Positions 62,190-64,000 of a DNA stretch of 64,000 bases are shown here, piece after piece. The translations under genes were made by a program, and so were the position numbers. The DNA comes from Streptomyces sp. CBMA123 (GTDB lineage: Bacteria > Actinomycetota > Actinomycetes > Streptomycetales > Streptomycetaceae). The notes beneath the pieces are model-generated. The model made no database searches. It was not told the DNA's origin and saw only the letters and a list, made by a program, of their open reading frames with translations. Within the stretch, counting starts at the first letter, position 1. Each line of letters begins with the position of its first letter. The stretch lies in assembly GCF_014596465.1 (NCBI RefSeq), contig NZ_MECK01000001.1, positions 62,001 through 126,000 on the forward strand, given 5' to 3'.

Positions 62190-62906
62190 CTGCCTGAGCC
62201 GCCCCACCAGATCCTCTTCGCCCGCTTCCCCCTGCGCGAGGGCTCCTCCACCACCGGCAGCGCCTGGGCCGAAGCCCCCGACATGGCCAGCCGTGTCCTC
62301 CTCGCCCGTGCGGGGTTCTACAACGAGGGCCTCGGTCCAATCTTCACCGCGGAGGACGCCGGCTACGGCGACGTCAACCAGCGCATCCGCCTCGCCGTTC
62401 AGCTCCTCGCCGACGCCGGATACACCACCCGGGTCGTCCCTCCGCTCCCGCGCCGACAAACAGAAATCGCCTTTGCTGGACGGGACTTGGCCTATATGCA
62501 GTCCCGGCTGGTGGCGGCCACCGCTCAGGTGCACAGGGCGGACACCGTCGAGGACCTCTCCTCCGCCGTCGTCGCGGTGATGGACCCCGAGACCGGACTG
62601 CTCGAGCGGCTCACCGCGTTTCTGGACACCGCCTCTCAGCGCCTCGACGCCATCGCCGAGGCGGACCTCCTACCCGCCCGACCACCCATGGCCACCGCGC
62701 TGCACGACGCTAGTGCCCAGCTCACCACGGCGGGCTACCTCATCGCCCAGGCGGAGCTGGCCCAGCCCGACGAGCCCGACGACCAGCCGGCCGCACCCCG
62801 CGCCATCGCCGCGCGCACCCGCACTTCGCCCGGCAGCCCGACCACCTCCACCACGAGCACCGCGCCGACGCCGGTCGCCGCCTCCGCCCGCGGAGCGGCA
62901 CGGTGA
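62190..62906 (+). CDS. Hypothetical protein with ~70-residue module, CTG start
   Basis: 238 residues. (CTG) PEPPHQILFARFPLREGSST, then MASRVLLARAGFYNEG, RIRLAVQLLADAGYTTRVVP, a copy of the shared module at ~5-85. Then helical segments and a disordered tail. AAGGAAGG ends about 6 bp before CTG 62190; the first ATG is 31 codons inside the module. Confidence 0.7.
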   Translation: MPEPPHQILFARFPLREGSSTTGSAWAEAPDMASRVLLARAGFYNEGLGPIFTAEDAGYGDVNQRIRLAVQLLADAGYTTRVVPPLPRRQTEIAFAGRDLAYMQSRLVAATAQVHRADTVEDLSSAVVAVMDPETGLLERLTAFLDTASQRLDAIAEADLLPARPPMATALHDASAQLTTAGYLIAQAELAQPDEPDDQPAAPRAIAARTRTSPGSPTTSTTSTAPTPVAASARGAAR

Positions 62907-63019
62907 CCCGCCCCGGCTCGGGCGGGGCCGAGCTGGTCCAACTCGTCCGCCGGCTCGACACCGAACCCGGCACCGCTCCAACGACCTGCCCGGCCAAGGC
63001 ACCCGCTGCCCGTCGCTGA
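62903..63019 (+). CDS. Very small hypothetical protein
   Basis: 38 residues: TRPGSGGAELVQLVRRLDTE, tail PAKAPAARR. GTG 62903 overlaps the previous stop (GTGA), which is the main support. Confidence 0.35.
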   Translation: MTRPGSGGAELVQLVRRLDTEPGTAPTTCPAKAPAARR

Positions 63020-63183
63020 GCACGCCGTACCCGCCGGCTGACCACCCGCCGGCCACCGGGCTGATCGCCCACGTCTCGGGCTTCCGTCCCGCAGTGATCG
63101 CCGCCCGCCCCCGCCCGCTCCGGGCCCCTGCCGCTGCGCGCCTCCTGCCCGGCAGACCACCACCCCCTGCAAGGACCGCACTC

Positions 63184-64000
63184 CTGCCCGCCTCCCCCAA
63201 ATCCCCCTCTGCAAGCCCCGGTTCGGATGCACTTCTCTACGCGCTCATCGGCGCGGGCATCGCCGTTGCCGTCTTCGGCTCCCTCGCCTGGGTCGGCGGC
63301 AACGCCGCCACCGCCGCGACCACCGCCGCCCCGTGGGCCCCGTACCGGCCGGTCGACGCCGCTCTGCACCCCGACCGGCTCTTCCCCCAGCTCAGCTCGC
63401 TCCTCCTGCTGATCAGCACCCGAATCGCCCCGGCGCTGATCTCCCTCGCCCTCACTGCGACCGGCCTGCTGCTGTGGTCCAAGCAACGCAGCCAGCCCAC
63501 CGGCCTCGCCGGCCGCAGCGACCTCGCCCCGCTGCTGCCTGCGGAGATCACCGCCAAGGCGCGCGATTTGCGCCCCAGCCTCTCCAAGGCCAAGCCGCGC
63601 GAGATCAGTCCGGACGACACCGGCATCCTGCTCGGCGACCTCGCTCCCAACGGCCCGGAAGTCAGGTCGAATTGGGAGGACGTCGCGGTCGCGATCATGG
63701 CGCCGCGCTCCGGCAAGACCACCAGCATCGCCGTCCCCGCGATCCTGCGCGCCCCCGGCCCCGTGCTGCTCACCTCGAACAAGGCGGCCCGGGATGCCTA
63801 CACGGCGTGCCTGGAAGCGCGCTCCGAGGTCGGGCGGGTCTGGACCATGGATCCGCAGCAGATCGCCCACACCCCGCAGGGGATGTGGTGGGACATCCTC
63901 GCCGACGCGGGGGACCTGCCGGGCGCACGGCGGTTGGCAGGTCATTTCGTCGCCGCTGCGGTCGACGAGTCCTCGCAGGGCGATTTCTGGAGCACCGCCG
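63184..64000 (+). CDS. VirD4/TraG-like coupling protein, N-terminal part, CTG start
   Basis: At least 272 residues, open at the window edge. Two membrane segments (~17-45, LLYALIGAGIAVAVFGSLAW; ~75-100, IAPALISLALTATGLLLW), then the ATPase domain with Walker A AIMAPRSGKTTSIAVPAIL and LLTSNKAARDAYT. Links the relaxosome to the transfer channel. CTG 63184 has AAGGA 8 bp upstream; no ATG or GTG occurs before the first membrane segment. Confidence 0.85.
   Translation, partial: MPASPKSPSASPGSDALLYALIGAGIAVAVFGSLAWVGGNAATAATTAAPWAPYRPVDAALHPDRLFPQLSSLLLLISTRIAPALISLALTATGLLLWSKQRSQPTGLAGRSDLAPLLPAEITAKARDLRPSLSKAKPREISPDDTGILLGDLAPNGPEVRSNWEDVAVAIMAPRSGKTTSIAVPAILRAPGPVLLTSNKAARDAYTACLEARSEVGRVWTMDPQQIAHTPQGMWWDILADAGDLPGARRLAGHFVAAAVDESSQGDFWSTA

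Larger units (their letters stand above)
38484..64000. mobile_element. Integrative conjugative element, left part (continues beyond window)
   Basis: Bounded on the left by the tRNA-Pro 3' fragment. Contains a nuclease, DUF317 proteins and a DNA methyltransferase (leftward), and a type IV secretion-like set (NlpC/P60, VirB6-like, SCO6880-like, VirB4-like, VirD4-like) with many small unknown genes (rightward). The DosR-type boxes of the left 35 kb are not seen here. No relaxase, replication gene or integrase of its own is visible in the 25.5 kb shown; these should lie further right, with the intact tRNA-Pro. Confidence 0.75.

Overview
High-GC actinobacterial DNA, almost certainly from Streptomycetaceae (Streptomyces or Kitasatospora): strong third-position GC, purine-rich Shine-Dalgarno (SD) sites, GTG starts and typical actinobacterial families. 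It divides into a chromosomal low-oxygen survival island (about 1-35 kb), a short integrase/tRNA junction (35-38.9 kb) and the left 25 kb of an integrative conjugative element (38.5-64 kb, open at the right edge).

Island, 1-24 kb. An otherwise aerobic genus carries a fermentative kit: pyruvate formate-lyase (cut by the window edge), bifunctional AdhE, phosphoketolase, the arginine deiminase pathway with its antiporter (arcD-like, arcA, arcB, arcC), a long ribosome hibernation factor, oleate hydratase and tandem-domain universal stress proteins. With them are homologues of members of the M. tuberculosis DosR dormancy regulon (Rv1733c-like membrane protein, Acg-type nitroreductase, PPOX flavoprotein, CBS protein) and the DevR/OsdR-type regulator with its double-GAF DevS/OsdK-type kinase. 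A 14-bp box, consensus GGGACC-NN-CGGCCC, often paired with a 21-bp start-to-start spacing, lies about 55-135 bp upstream of nearly every transcription unit. It is the likely binding site of the regulator encoded here.

25-31 kb has other control: two ArsR repressors with AT-rich palindromes, STAS proteins, a roadblock protein, a SulP transporter and an anti-sigma-type ATPase, without the boxes. 31-35 kb returns to the box-type regulon (a fifth universal stress protein, zinc alcohol dehydrogenase, a PPOX remnant and an ABC exporter).

Junction. A tyrosine integrase gene (35.5 kb), then the 3' half of a tRNA-Pro(GGG) gene with its natural U-tract terminator (38.4-38.5 kb). The orientation means that the chromosome lies left of the tRNA fragment and an element lies right of it.

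Element, 38.5-64 kb. Leftward genes: a PD-(D/E)XK/DUF5655 nuclease (reading rightward), DUF317 proteins and a DNA methyltransferase. A divergent control region holds five phased promoter modules. Rightward genes: a type IV secretion-like operon (NlpC/P60 hydrolase, small membrane protein, VirB8-like, VirB6/TrbL-like, SCO6880-like, VirB4-like, VirD4/TraG-like at the edge) interleaved with small uncharacterised proteins. Several share an unrecognised ~70-residue module. The most unusual signal is that about a dozen element genes have a good SD site followed at normal spacing not by ATG/GTG but by ATC, ATA, CTG or TTG, with no better start available.
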